From Methanobacteriota archaeon (GTDB taxonomy: Archaea > Thermoplasmatota > Poseidoniia > Poseidoniales > Thalassarchaeaceae): a DNA stretch of 61,967 nt. A model generated the notes under the pieces. That model did no database searches. It was not told the DNA's origin and saw only the letters and a list, made by a program, of their open reading frames with translations. Made by a program: the position numbers and the translations under genes. The stretch covers positions 1 through 61,967 of the forward strand of contig JAERSV010000076.1 in NCBI GenBank assembly GCA_016845345.1, written 5' to 3'. The stretch's first letter is position 1, and every line of letters begins with the position of its first letter. This document shows, in pieces, positions 1 through 9,056 of the stretch.

Positions 1-647
1 CGAAGTTCCATATTGTCATGATTGCCGACTGTAATTTCTAGTTCATTTAAATTGATAAATTCAATTGATGTGTGGCGCAATTCCTCAATTAATTCGTAGA
101 GTCTCTGTTCTTTATCTGGCTCGCATGGAATCTCAATTCCAACATTCATGTTGGATTTTGCACATGCCGCGATGGTCGGTATGTAGCGCTCCAATTCCAA
201 ATCTAAAAGATGAAATCGGATTTCATCTAAGCCGGACTTTGCTAAACTTTCAGCATGTTTAGGAGGGAATGGAATGCTCGTGTAAAGATGGATGTGGTGG
301 GACTCTCCGAGTTCGCTTTTCAGCGTTTTACAAGCCTCTTCAACTCGCTCTCTGACCATCATGGGGTCGCCACCTGTAATTCCTGTCCCAGTGGCATCCA
401 TTGCTCTTGCTTCTTCTATCACGGCGTCCCAATCAGCAACTTCGCAACGCCGCTCATTTGCATACATGTGGTCGATTTCGCGGCGGTTTTCAGAGAGCGG
501 GCAGTAATCACATTGCCAGTGGCATTCACCAGTGATGAATAATACCATTTTACTGCCAATTTGGCATTGAATACAACCTTCTGCTTCATCTCTAGTCGGC
601 GGTTCAACCGGTTCAGGCATATTTGGTTGGTGAATTTCAAGTTTCAT
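1..647 (-). CDS. Radical SAM protein (3' end beyond window)
   Basis: The frame is open from an ATG at 647 to the window edge (about 215 codons), so the C-terminus is missing. Near residue 42 it has a C-x3-C-x2-C cluster (GECHWQCDYC), the radical SAM iron-sulfur ligand pattern, followed by a glycine-rich TGITGGDPM segment like the SAM-binding 'GGEP' motif. It resembles the archaeal group related to pyruvate formate-lyase activating enzymes (COG2108 type), whose substrate I cannot name. Its ATG overlaps the pdxT stop by 4 nt (ATGA), so the two are probably translationally coupled. 7-carboxy-7-deazaguanine synthase (QueE) is an alternative, but I see no specific support. Confidence 0.8.
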   Translation of the reverse strand, partial: MKLEIHQPNMPEPVEPPTRDEAEGCIQCQIGSKMVLFITGECHWQCDYCPLSENRREIDHMYANERRCEVADWDAVIEEARAMDATGTGITGGDPMMVRERVEEACKTLKSELGESHHIHLYTSIPFPPKHAESLAKSGLDEIRFHLLDLELERYIPTIAACAKSNMNVGIEIPCEPDKEQRLYELIEELRHTSIEFINLNELEITVGNHDNMEL

Positions 648-1246
648 ACATCTTCACCTTGAGCGAGTTTTAGTAACCAAGTGTGGAATCGCAGGTCTCC
701 TGACAGTTCTGGATGAAAGGTAACCGCCAAACGATTTTCTTGCCTTACCCCAACAATTTCTTGTTTGTGAATAGCAATTGCTTGTGCATCCTCGCCAATC
801 GAATCAAATCGCGGCGCCCGTATGAATACGCCAGGATAGGGTTCTCCAAGTGTTGGCACTTCTAACATTGCTTGGAAGGAATCTGCTTGACTTCCGTAGC
901 CATTTCTGTTTACGGTTGCATTAACCAATGGTGTCCCTTTATCATTAGGTTGGGCTAGTAGAATAGCGCCTGCGCAAGTTGCTAAAACTGGAGTTTTTTC
1001 ATTTTGACGCAACCATTCAAACAATGATGGAAGGAGATTGTTCAGGTCATTTGCTCCGGTGAGTCGCATGGTTGTCGATTCCCCTCCGGGGAATATAATC
1101 GCATCTAACTCAGTTGTTTGAAGGTCAAGAGGGGTTCTCAATTCGATAGTTTTGAGGTCAACCCCAAGTTGCTCAGATGCGGATTCTAAAGTGGCAATAT
1201 GGGCATGTCGTGCGCCTTGTAACATCACCACCCCGACCCTTACCAT
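644..1246 (-). CDS. pdxT: Pyridoxal 5'-phosphate synthase glutaminase subunit PdxT
   Basis: PdxT releases ammonia from glutamine and passes it to PdxS, which builds pyridoxal phosphate. From the chosen start the protein is 200 residues, normal for the family. It carries the oxyanion segment PGGES (53-57), the nucleophile Cys91 in ATCAGA, and the His178/Glu180 pair in TFHPE. The ATG at 1246 starts directly on the beta-strand MVRVGVVMLQG. An in-frame ATG at 1288 would add 14 residues unlike the family. pdxS is not in the window. The 3' end overlaps the radical SAM gene by 4 nt. Confidence 0.92.
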   Translation of the reverse strand: MVRVGVVMLQGARHAHIATLESASEQLGVDLKTIELRTPLDLQTTELDAIIFPGGESTTMRLTGANDLNNLLPSLFEWLRQNEKTPVLATCAGAILLAQPNDKGTPLVNATVNRNGYGSQADSFQAMLEVPTLGEPYPGVFIRAPRFDSIGEDAQAIAIHKQEIVGVRQENRLAVTFHPELSGDLRFHTWLLKLAQGEDV

Positions 1247-1375
1247 GGCTTGGCGTCGGTGCCACTCAAACATGAACCCATCACTCAATGATGTCTAAAT
1301 TGAGTTGAGTGTATGGGTTTTGGCTCAATAGTATTTGTTTGTAAAATAGGTTCATTTTTTTAAATCCGTGAATGC

Positions 1376-1383
1376 ATTTATAT
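1376..1383 (+). promoter_or_regulatory. TATA-like box before small membrane protein gene
   Basis: The AT-rich stretch tttatatc fits an archaeal TATA box. It lies about 50 nt before the ATG at 1434, so this mRNA would have a short leader, consistent with a Shine-Dalgarno-like gagaggt at 1420-1426. Confidence 0.45.
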
Positions 1384-1433
1384 CTAAGATGTAAGTGTCT
1401 GAGAATAGGTTTAGAACCTGAGAGGTATGAAAT

Positions 1434-1736
1434 ATGGATATAGATGTAAAAGGACACATGTTGTTTGATGCAGGCATGAGTTATGGGGTAAAGGATTGGT
1501 GGATAGGATCAATTGTCCTAGCGGTGATAAATGTAGCATTGGGTATGGTTGCTGGAATGATTGGTGTTGCAATTGTTGGAACACTTTTCTCAGTAATAGT
1601 AGGCTGGGCTAGTTTAGGGCTATGGGTTGGCCGTCTTCGAAACCGCGGTCATTCTGATGCAGTGGCATTTGTTCTGAGAATCATTATCTTCCCATGGGGC
1701 CTCATTGAGTGCGCTTTCATGGGCACTGCTGAATAA
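1434..1736 (+). CDS. Small membrane protein of unknown function
   Basis: This 100-residue protein has two hydrophobic segments, about residues 24-60 (rich in Val, Ile, Gly and Ala) and 78-92, separated by a basic GRLRNRGHSD loop. I do not recognise the family; the 'GRLRDRGHS' type loop between helices is faintly reminiscent of DUF805-like proteins, and a clear DUF805 gene lies nearby. A Shine-Dalgarno-like gagaggt 7 nt before the ATG and an upstream TATA-like box support a real gene. It stands alone between divergent pdxT and serC. Confidence 0.7.
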   Translation: MDIDVKGHMLFDAGMSYGVKDWWIGSIVLAVINVALGMVAGMIGVAIVGTLFSVIVGWASLGLWVGRLRNRGHSDAVAFVLRIIIFPWGLIECAFMGTAE

Positions 1737-1868
1737 TTCAGAGAACTTAGAACTCAGTTGCGAGACATAGGGCGTAGCCTTTTGCCGACAAAGAGTCGCA
1801 AATCTCCTAGCGATTGTTAGGATATTTGGCCGATGAAATGAAAGACCATCACGGCCCGCCTTAGATTA

Positions 1869-2957
1869 ATGACGCAGGGGCGTATTCACAACTTTGGTGC
1901 CGGCCCCGCAGTTCTGCCATTATCTGTAGTTGAGGAGTGCCGCGCAGCACTACCAAACCTGAATGGCAGTGGATTTGGTTTACTTGAGATTTCACATCGC
2001 TCTCAAGTGTTTCAAGACGTGGTTGATTCAGCAATGGCTGGGCTGAGACGAGTTCTCGGGGTGCCAGATGATTACACTGTTCTTTTCCTGCAAGGTGGCG
2101 CATCGCTACAATTCTACATGACTGCCCTAAATCTTCTTGGTGAAGGTGAGAAGGCAGACTATCTTCTCACCGGGGGTTGGTCGAAAAAGGCATTAGCTGA
2201 AGCACAGCGAGTTGGTGATGCTCAATCAGCCTGGAGTCCTGATGATAGCGGATTCAAGAGAGTTCCAAAAAATGGCGAATACCAAATTAGAGAAGATGCT
2301 GTTTTCGTGCATTACACATCAAACAATACTCTCTATGGGACTCAGTTTCATCATATCCCTGAAAGTGGAGGAAAACCACTAATTTTGGATGCAAGTTCAG
2401 ATATTGCCGGGGTGCCAATTGACATTTCAGCACATGATTTGGTCTACGCTGGGGCGCAGAAAAACCTCGGTCCAAGTGGTGTGACGGTTGTGATTCTCTC
2501 TCCATGGGCACTTTCCAAGGTAGGAGATGGGATTCCCACAATGCTCGACTATTCGGTACACGCTTCCAAAGGTTCTTTGTTCAACACTCCCAATACATTC
2601 GGTATTTTTGTGCTCGATAGGGTGTTTAACTGGCTTGAGGAAAATGGGGGGTTAGAGGCTTCTATCGCCAGAAATCAAGCTAAATCCGAATTGCTTTACA
2701 ATGAACTTGATCGTTCAGATTTCTGGGTTCCACACGCTGAAAGGGATTCACGCTCAGTGATGAATGTGACATGGCGTTTGGCTGATGAGTCACTAGAACC
2801 AGTGTTCTTGGCTGAGGCTGAAAATGCCGGACTTGGTGGATTGAAAGGCCACCGTTCGGTTGGAGGAATACGTGCATCAATGTACAATGGCTGCCCAATT
2901 GAAAGTGTCGAGGCACTTGTGTCATTCATGCGTGATTTTGAGTCACGGAAATCGTGA
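1869..2957 (+). CDS. serC: Phosphoserine aminotransferase
   Basis: SerC converts 3-phosphohydroxypyruvate and glutamate to phosphoserine in serine synthesis. The 362-residue protein opens with the family hallmark NFGAGPAVLP, has the HRSQ segment near 43-46, a GGASLQF phosphate-binding segment at 76-82, and the PLP lysine Lys198 in YAGAQKNLGPSG. Length and motifs match bacterial-type SerC (class V aminotransferase fold). The ATG has no room for a Shine-Dalgarno, so a leaderless start is likely. Its product feeds GlyA and the glycine cleavage genes also present in the window. Confidence 0.95.
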   Translation: MTQGRIHNFGAGPAVLPLSVVEECRAALPNLNGSGFGLLEISHRSQVFQDVVDSAMAGLRRVLGVPDDYTVLFLQGGASLQFYMTALNLLGEGEKADYLLTGGWSKKALAEAQRVGDAQSAWSPDDSGFKRVPKNGEYQIREDAVFVHYTSNNTLYGTQFHHIPESGGKPLILDASSDIAGVPIDISAHDLVYAGAQKNLGPSGVTVVILSPWALSKVGDGIPTMLDYSVHASKGSLFNTPNTFGIFVLDRVFNWLEENGGLEASIARNQAKSELLYNELDRSDFWVPHAERDSRSVMNVTWRLADESLEPVFLAEAENAGLGGLKGHRSVGGIRASMYNGCPIESVEALVSFMRDFESRKS

Positions 2958-2964
2958 TTGTCAC

Positions 2965-3492
2965 TTACAGCAAGTTTGGCGCTAATACATTAGTTGGTAC
3001 TGGGCCGTAGGTATTCGGCATTGACTCTCCTTCTGTTGCGAACAGGACAATGTTGTAAATTGGAATCAGAATAAACCACCCAGATTTACCATGGTCGTGC
3101 ATTCGTCTAACTCCTGCTGATAAGTATGCTGGATAGAGAAGATAAATGAGATATCCTAGATACACAAATCCTGTAACCTCTGTCATTAATGCTAAAGTGA
3201 CACCAACAAAAGTCAAAGCAATATTGGCTATTTGAAATGCCAATAAGAACCACCAAAATTCAGATCTAGAGGCTCTTCCGTCAAAAGTGACCGTGTGCTT
3301 CAAACAACTCACGACGGCATCCACCGGATTCATCATTTTAGCGGGTCGTCCGGCCGCCATTCCGGGGGCGGTCATTGCGGGTTGTGGACTTCCAATCAAC
3401 ATCGGTTCAGGTGCTGGCTGAGTGGCTGGCTGAGGGGCTTGCTGAGCGGCTGGCTGAACTGGCTGACCCCACTGGTCGGTATTCGGTTGCAT
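2965..3492 (-). CDS. DUF805 family membrane protein
   Basis: The first 50 residues are Pro/Gln/Ala-rich low complexity (PAAQQAPQPATQPAPEP). A DUF805 domain follows with its two hallmarks: FDGRASRSEFWWF at about 69-81 and RRMHDHGKSGWFILIP at about 129-144, plus about four membrane helices. The function of DUF805 is unknown. The gene converges with serC, with 7 nt between stops. A TATA-like ttaaagg about 27 nt upstream of the ATG suggests a leaderless transcript. Confidence 0.85.
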   Translation of the reverse strand: MQPNTDQWGQPVQPAAQQAPQPATQPAPEPMLIGSPQPAMTAPGMAAGRPAKMMNPVDAVVSCLKHTVTFDGRASRSEFWWFLLAFQIANIALTFVGVTLALMTEVTGFVYLGYLIYLLYPAYLSAGVRRMHDHGKSGWFILIPIYNIVLFATEGESMPNTYGPVPTNVLAPNLL

Positions 3493-3526
3493 GATAGTTG
3501 AAAGGGAATATGGCCTTTAATCCTTA

Positions 3527-5878
3527 TCAAACGCCATGTGGAAGCCAGATATTCTTCACATGAGTTGACTGACGCAAGAATTCTTCTCCGCTTGCATCCA
3601 TGTTTACTTTCCAGACTCTCTTCATGTTGCTAACGCTGGCGATTTGTACTTCGTCAACATCTCCCGCACCAACCCACATTGAGTCAACACCGTCGTGGGC
3701 AGAAAGCGCGGGCACAAATTCTGAATGAATCCCGGTTACAATGTTGAGCACACCATCAGGTAAGTCAGAGGTTTCGAGTACTTGGTAAAGGTCAGTGGCC
3801 GCTAAAGGATTGCTTTGTGATGGTACAGCGATTACAGAATTCCCCATGGCGATAAGTGGGGCAACTAACCTTGTGAATCCACAAAGCGGTCTTTCATCTC
3901 CGCAGATTACCCCTACCACTCCCAATGGTTCATTCAATGCCAAGACCAAACCGTGCATTGTTGTCTCATGTACAGCCCCGTCATACTTGTCAGCCCATGC
4001 GGCCCAGCGGAACCATTCTGAAACTGCATCTGCAACTTCCGATTCTGCATCATCGGTGTTTAATCCAGTCATAGCGCTTATTCGGCGTGCAAATTCAGCA
4101 CTTCTCTGTTCTAGATTTTCAGCGATGTAGTATAGGATTTGAGAGCGGGTGTGGGCATTGGTTGTAGCCCATTTCGTTGCTCCGCTAGCAGCCTCAACAG
4201 CATCGCGGATATCTTTGCGATTTCCTCTGCCAACCTGTCCGACAGTTCCTGACGGACCGGTAACATCCATTGTGTAACCACCATCTGGTCGCTTTTGTTT
4301 TCCACCGATGTACATTTTAGCGGTACGGTCAACTGTTTCCGCGTCATTTGTAGGAGGGTTAGAGATGGATTTTTGTTCTCCGCTGTCAACCATTTTTTCG
4401 GTGTTTGTTTCGTTTGATAGTGGTCGCATGTAAGCATACATTCCTTCGCGACCACCTTCTCTACCAAAGCCAGATTCACGATAGCCACCAAAGCCTGCAT
4501 TTGCATCAAATTGGTTGGTGCAATTTACCCAAATAGCACCGGCTCGGATAGACCTTGCAACCTCAAGAGCAGTGTCAATATCTTGGCTCCAAACGCTACC
4601 TGCAAGCCCATATCGTGTGTTATTGGCTAATGAGATTGCCTCCTTATGATTGCGGAAGGTGAGTGAAACTAGGACTGGCCCGAACACTTCTTCTTGAACA
4701 ATAGTTGAGGATGGTGAAACGTTTGTGAAAAGCGTAGGTGGGAAGAAACACCCCTGTTCAGGGAGTTCAGTTGAGGGTTGCCACATATCTCCTCCTTCAT
4801 CGCAACCCAATTTGCACAAATCTTCAATCGTTTCTCGCTGACTTTCATCAACAATTGCACCCATGTCAATTGCCTTATTCATCGGGTTTCCAACACGCAG
4901 TTTAGCCATCCTTGAGCGTAGTTTTTCGTGGAATCTTTCGGAAATTGATTCTTGGACCAGTAAGCGAGAACCAGCACAGCAAACCTGTCCTTGATTGAAC
5001 CATATTGCATTGACTAATCCTTCGATGGCTGAATCAATATCTGCATCTTCAAAGACGATGAATGGGCTTTTACCACCTAATTCTAAGGTTAATCCCTTGC
5101 CACTGCCAGCGGTTGCTTTACGAATAATTCTGCCAACTTCTGTGGAACCGGTAAAAGCAACCTTGTCAATATCACTATGTTCGGTAATTAATGCACCAGT
5201 TTTTCCATCCCCTGTTACAATGTTGACGACACCTGGTGGTAGTCCAACTGAATTGCAGATTTCAGCAAAAACGAGTGCTGAAATTGATGTGAATTCCGCC
5301 GGCTTTAGAACTACTGTATTGCCGGCGGCTAAAGCGGGTGCAATCTTCCATGCTAACATCAGCAAGGGGAAATTCCAAGGAATTACTTGACCACAAACAC
5401 CTACTGGACCGAACCCTGGAAAAGTCTCGTCAAACAATTGTGCCCAACCAGCGTGGTGATAGAAGTGGCGAGCGACCAGTGGCACGTCTGCGTCTCTTGT
5501 TTCGCGAATTGGTTTACCATTATCTAGGGTTTCAATTACGGCTAGTAATCTGTGATGTTTTTGCACTTGGCGGGCAATCGCGTAGAGATACCGTGCGCGC
5601 ACATGTCCGGGCGAGGATGACCAACTGGGAAGGGCATCTCTTGCGGCGGCTACCGCGGAATTAACCTCACTTTCACCGGCTTGTGAAATTGTGCCAAGAA
5701 GTTCTCCTGTTGCCGGGTTAAAAGACTCAAAATTTTCACCAGATTCAGGGGTTACCCATTTTCCGTTGATGTACATCCCGAAGGAGGGCCCGTGTTGGTC
5801 TAACCATTCACGCGCGAATTTGTCTGATTCAGGGGCTGGGCCCCAGTCTAAGGATTCTAGAATCTCTTTTACTGCCAT
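3527..5878 (-). CDS. Two-domain aldehyde dehydrogenase, ALDH16-like
   Basis: Residues about 30-490 form a full NAD(P)-dependent aldehyde dehydrogenase with Asn169 (PWNF), general base Glu266 (LELGGKSP) and nucleophile Cys300 (GQVCCAG). A second ALDH-like segment (about 515-783) has a recognisable nucleotide-binding half but ends without a cysteine/glutamate catalytic half, so it should be inactive. This active-plus-dead tandem at 783 residues is the layout of the ALDH16 family. The gene starts 9 nt after deoC, and its Shine-Dalgarno gaggtga overlaps the deoC stop. The context points to oxidation of acetaldehyde from DeoC to acetate. Substrate is inferred. Confidence 0.9.
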   Translation of the reverse strand: MAVKEILESLDWGPAPESDKFAREWLDQHGPSFGMYINGKWVTPESGENFESFNPATGELLGTISQAGESEVNSAVAAARDALPSWSSSPGHVRARYLYAIARQVQKHHRLLAVIETLDNGKPIRETRDADVPLVARHFYHHAGWAQLFDETFPGFGPVGVCGQVIPWNFPLLMLAWKIAPALAAGNTVVLKPAEFTSISALVFAEICNSVGLPPGVVNIVTGDGKTGALITEHSDIDKVAFTGSTEVGRIIRKATAGSGKGLTLELGGKSPFIVFEDADIDSAIEGLVNAIWFNQGQVCCAGSRLLVQESISERFHEKLRSRMAKLRVGNPMNKAIDMGAIVDESQRETIEDLCKLGCDEGGDMWQPSTELPEQGCFFPPTLFTNVSPSSTIVQEEVFGPVLVSLTFRNHKEAISLANNTRYGLAGSVWSQDIDTALEVARSIRAGAIWVNCTNQFDANAGFGGYRESGFGREGGREGMYAYMRPLSNETNTEKMVDSGEQKSISNPPTNDAETVDRTAKMYIGGKQKRPDGGYTMDVTGPSGTVGQVGRGNRKDIRDAVEAASGATKWATTNAHTRSQILYYIAENLEQRSAEFARRISAMTGLNTDDAESEVADAVSEWFRWAAWADKYDGAVHETTMHGLVLALNEPLGVVGVICGDERPLCGFTRLVAPLIAMGNSVIAVPSQSNPLAATDLYQVLETSDLPDGVLNIVTGIHSEFVPALSAHDGVDSMWVGAGDVDEVQIASVSNMKRVWKVNMDASGEEFLRQSTHVKNIWLPHGV

Positions 5879-5887
5879 TTCTTCACC

Positions 5888-6844
5888 TCATGCCATTGGA
5901 TGCCTATTTGCTGCGGAATAATGTCCAGAAAGATGGAATTCTAACTGCCTCTCTATATCTCCTAGAAGGGACGAAGCGCCAATTCTGAAAAGGTTTGGCC
6001 GCATCCATTCCTCACCTAATTCCTCTTTCATCATGGCTAGCCAAGTGACAGCATCTTTCGCCTTTGCGATTCCACCGGCTGGCTTGAATCCGACTTTATT
6101 GCCGGTTCTTTCATAGAAATCTCTGATTGCTCTCGCCATCACTAAACCAACTGGCAAGGTTGCATTTACACTCTCCTTTCCGGTTGAAGTCTTGATGAAA
6201 TCTGCACCAGCCATCATGCAAACCTGACTGGCTTGAGCAACTTGTTTTAGGCTAGCCAATTCTCCTGTTGCAAGAATGGTTTTGAGGTGCGCATCACCGC
6301 ATGATTGGCGGAAATCTTTGACTTCATCATACAGTGCTTGCCAATCGTTTCGTAACACATTAGATCGGCTGACAACAATATCAATTTCAGTAGCACCATC
6401 AGCCACTGATGCCTCAATTTGTTCTAATTTTTGATGATGTGGAATATGACCGGCGGGAAAGCCAGTTGAGACTGCGCAAGTTCCAACAGGGCTTCCTTGC
6501 ACTGATTTTGCAACCGTCTCAACCATGTTGTGGTAAACGCAAACGCTAGCACAATGGATGGTATCCACATCTAAATCAAGAGCGGACAAAAGGTCACTTC
6601 GAATTGGACGAATTGCCTTTTGTGATATTCTCAAAACACGGCCGGGTGTATCATCTCCAGCAAGAGTGGTCAAGTCAATACAGCGAATTGCATGTAACAT
6701 CCATGCAACCTGCCAATCACTCTTCACTGCTCGACGTTTTGGTAGACTCCCTGCCCGGCGTTCAAGGGCAGAACGATTGATGTGAATTGAGTTAATCAAC
6801 TCCAAATCTAGAGTTGTGCCGCGGTTGCGAGATTCAGCAGCCAT
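5888..6844 (-). CDS. deoC: Deoxyribose-phosphate aldolase
   Basis: DeoC cleaves 2-deoxyribose-5-phosphate to glyceraldehyde-3-phosphate and acetaldehyde. The Schiff-base lysine is Lys218 (DFIKTSTGK), with Lys254 (VGFKPAGGI) and Asp155 (ATEIDIVV) completing the proton-relay set. The length (318 residues) and these residue numbers match, as I recall them, the animal DERA enzyme, unlike the roughly 220-250-residue form common in bacteria. A gggagg Shine-Dalgarno lies 5 nt upstream of the ATG. It sits between acs and the aldehyde dehydrogenase, forming a deoxyribose-to-acetyl-CoA operon. Confidence 0.94.
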   Translation of the reverse strand: MAAESRNRGTTLDLELINSIHINRSALERRAGSLPKRRAVKSDWQVAWMLHAIRCIDLTTLAGDDTPGRVLRISQKAIRPIRSDLLSALDLDVDTIHCASVCVYHNMVETVAKSVQGSPVGTCAVSTGFPAGHIPHHQKLEQIEASVADGATEIDIVVSRSNVLRNDWQALYDEVKDFRQSCGDAHLKTILATGELASLKQVAQASQVCMMAGADFIKTSTGKESVNATLPVGLVMARAIRDFYERTGNKVGFKPAGGIAKAKDAVTWLAMMKEELGEEWMRPNLFRIGASSLLGDIERQLEFHLSGHYSAANRHPMA

Positions 6845-6905
6845 TCTTCCTCCCTCGTTTTATCCTCTATATTCGCCGCTTTAGATGAATCGGCGGTAGT
6901 TGAAA

Positions 6906-8900
6906 TCACTCCGGACGGCTATCTAGTAGTTTTGGAACCACGCTTGGGTCTGCTAAAGTGCTGGTATCACCCATGTCTGAAATATCTCCGGATGCGATTT
7001 TTCTGAGAATCCTTCTCATAATTTTTCCAGACCTCGTTTTTGGCAAGACTTGGGTGAAATGTACTTTATCAGGCGTGGCAATTGGTCCAATTATTTGTCG
7101 AACACCTGTACGTAATTCTTGACGCAATTCCTCCGAAGGTAATTGCTCACCTTCTAGTGTAACGAAGCAGTAGATTCCTTGGCCTTTGATATCATGTGGA
7201 AATCCTACAACCGCAGCCTCACAAACTGCTTCATGTTCAACCAGTGCCGACTCAACTTCAGCAGTTCCCATTCGATGACCTGAGACATTGATAACATCAT
7301 CAATTCGGCCCATTATCCAGAAGCAACCGTCCTCATCTTTACGAGCACCATCACCGGTGAAATATCGTCCCGGTTGTTGACTGAAGTAGGTCTTGACAAA
7401 TCTGTCATGGTCTCCGTAAATTGTTCGCATCATTCCTGGCCATGCACCTTCGATAATGAGATATCCACCTTCGTTATCTTGGCATTCTTCCCCATCAGCA
7501 TGAACAATTTTCGGTTCAATTCCAAAGAATGGATAAGTTGCTGAACCCGGTTTTGTAGTAGTCATTCCGGGTAAAGGTGTAATCATGATTCCACCTGTTT
7601 CAGTTTGCCACCAAGTGTCAACTATTGGTCGAGTCGTGTCTCCGACAACTTCGTGGTACCACATCCATGCTTCGGGGTTAATAGGTTCTCCAACGGTTCC
7701 TAAGACACGCATAGAACTACGTTTGTAACGAGAAACAGGCTCGTCTCCATAGACCATTAATGCACGAATTGCTGTGGGTGCCGTGTAAAATGTGGAAGGT
7801 TTGTGCTTGTCACAAATATCCCAGAATCTTCCCGCATCGGGGTAGGTTGGGATTCCTTCAAACATCAATGTATGAGTTCCAAGAGCAAGTGGGCCATAAA
7901 CAATGTAAGAATGCCCAGTAATCCAGCCAATGTCTGCAGTGCAGAAGTGTAAATCTCTCTCTGGGTCAAGGTCAAACACATACTTGCTTGTAGTCGCAGT
8001 CCAAACCATGTAACCTGCTTGACTATGCACAACTCCCTTCGGCTTTCCAGTTGAGCCAGATGTGTAGAGAATGAATAATGGGTCTTCTGCATCCATGATT
8101 TCAGGTTCGCATTCGGTGTTGGCATTTGCCATCCCGGCATCCATGTCAAAATCCCTTCCTTCAACCCATCCCGGTAAGCCTGTACCGACTCCTTTCCCCG
8201 CTCGGTGATTGACTAAAACACATCGCACATCCACTCCTTTAGCGGCGGCTATTTCTATGGCATCATCTGCAATAGATTTCAATGGAATTGTGCGGCCGCC
8301 TCTGATTCCTGCATCAGTTGTAATCATCACATCAGATTCGCAATCAACGATTCTTTGGGCTAAAGAATCTGCTGAAAAGCCGCCAAAAACTACTGAATGG
8401 ATGGCCCCGATTCTCGCACATGCTAGTAGAGCAAAGGCTAGTTCGGGAATCATTGGCATATAGATTGTAATTCTATCTCCTTTTACGACTCCATTTCCTC
8501 TCAATAGATTTCCTAATCGGCTTACTTTCTCAAGAACTTGGTTGAAAGTGTATGTGATGCTTTCACCATTATCTGCTTCAAAAGAAATAGCAGATGCATC
8601 GCCACGGCCAGCGGCAATATGTCTGTCTAGACAATTCACACTAACATTTAGTTGGGCACCATCAAACCATTTGATGTGCCCATTTACAAAATCCCATGAG
8701 GATACAGTATCCCATTTGCGATACCATTCAAACTCCTCAGCGATTCCACCCCAGAAGTCATCTGGGTCATCGATACTATGTTGCCACATCGATTTGTATT
8801 GCTCAAAATTGGTGATGTGCGCCTCACTTGCAATTGGTTCAGGCGGGGGAAATTGCCGCTGCTCATCCAGCAGATTCTCTATACTATCTTGTTCAGCCAT
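6906..8900 (-). CDS. acs: Acetyl-CoA synthetase (AMP-forming)
   Basis: Acs converts acetate, ATP and CoA to acetyl-CoA. From the chosen start it is 664 residues with the adenylation P-loop YTSGSTGKPKGV, the hinge segment GRIDDVINVSGHR and the C-terminal KTRSGKIMRR, whose lysine is the usual acetylation site. An in-frame ATG at 8936 exists, but a TATA box at 8922-8931 lies inside that extension and sits 22-31 nt before the ATG at 8900, so the shorter leaderless start is chosen. It is first gene of acs-deoC-ALDH, so acetate made by the dehydrogenase can be activated at once. Confidence 0.95.
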   Translation of the reverse strand: MAEQDSIENLLDEQRQFPPPEPIASEAHITNFEQYKSMWQHSIDDPDDFWGGIAEEFEWYRKWDTVSSWDFVNGHIKWFDGAQLNVSVNCLDRHIAAGRGDASAISFEADNGESITYTFNQVLEKVSRLGNLLRGNGVVKGDRITIYMPMIPELAFALLACARIGAIHSVVFGGFSADSLAQRIVDCESDVMITTDAGIRGGRTIPLKSIADDAIEIAAAKGVDVRCVLVNHRAGKGVGTGLPGWVEGRDFDMDAGMANANTECEPEIMDAEDPLFILYTSGSTGKPKGVVHSQAGYMVWTATTSKYVFDLDPERDLHFCTADIGWITGHSYIVYGPLALGTHTLMFEGIPTYPDAGRFWDICDKHKPSTFYTAPTAIRALMVYGDEPVSRYKRSSMRVLGTVGEPINPEAWMWYHEVVGDTTRPIVDTWWQTETGGIMITPLPGMTTTKPGSATYPFFGIEPKIVHADGEECQDNEGGYLIIEGAWPGMMRTIYGDHDRFVKTYFSQQPGRYFTGDGARKDEDGCFWIMGRIDDVINVSGHRMGTAEVESALVEHEAVCEAAVVGFPHDIKGQGIYCFVTLEGEQLPSEELRQELRTGVRQIIGPIATPDKVHFTQVLPKTRSGKIMRRILRKIASGDISDMGDTSTLADPSVVPKLLDSRPE

Positions 8901-8921
8901 CAAGTGGCGAGCCCTCGCCCG

Positions 8922-8931
8922 ATATATCAAA
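8922..8931 (-). promoter_or_regulatory. TATA box of acs operon
   Basis: Minus-strand tttgatatat ends 22 nt before the acs ATG at 8900, the spacing expected for a leaderless archaeal transcript. The GC-rich palindrome GGCGAG-gg-CTCGCC (8906-8919) lies between the box and the start codon. Confidence 0.7.
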
Positions 8932-9056
8932 TCCACGCAAGAGAGATTTTGAGGATAAATGAGGCACTTGTCATCAGTTCAGATGCAGCAGTGTCTATAT
9001 TTTCCCTTTCCCGTAGAATAGAAAGATAAAGGCAGTAGCGGGCACGCAGGATACCT

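Noticed and set aside
8901-8936. Upstream ATG for acs
   Set aside because: A TATA box and palindrome occupy this stretch at the spacing expected for a start at 8900.
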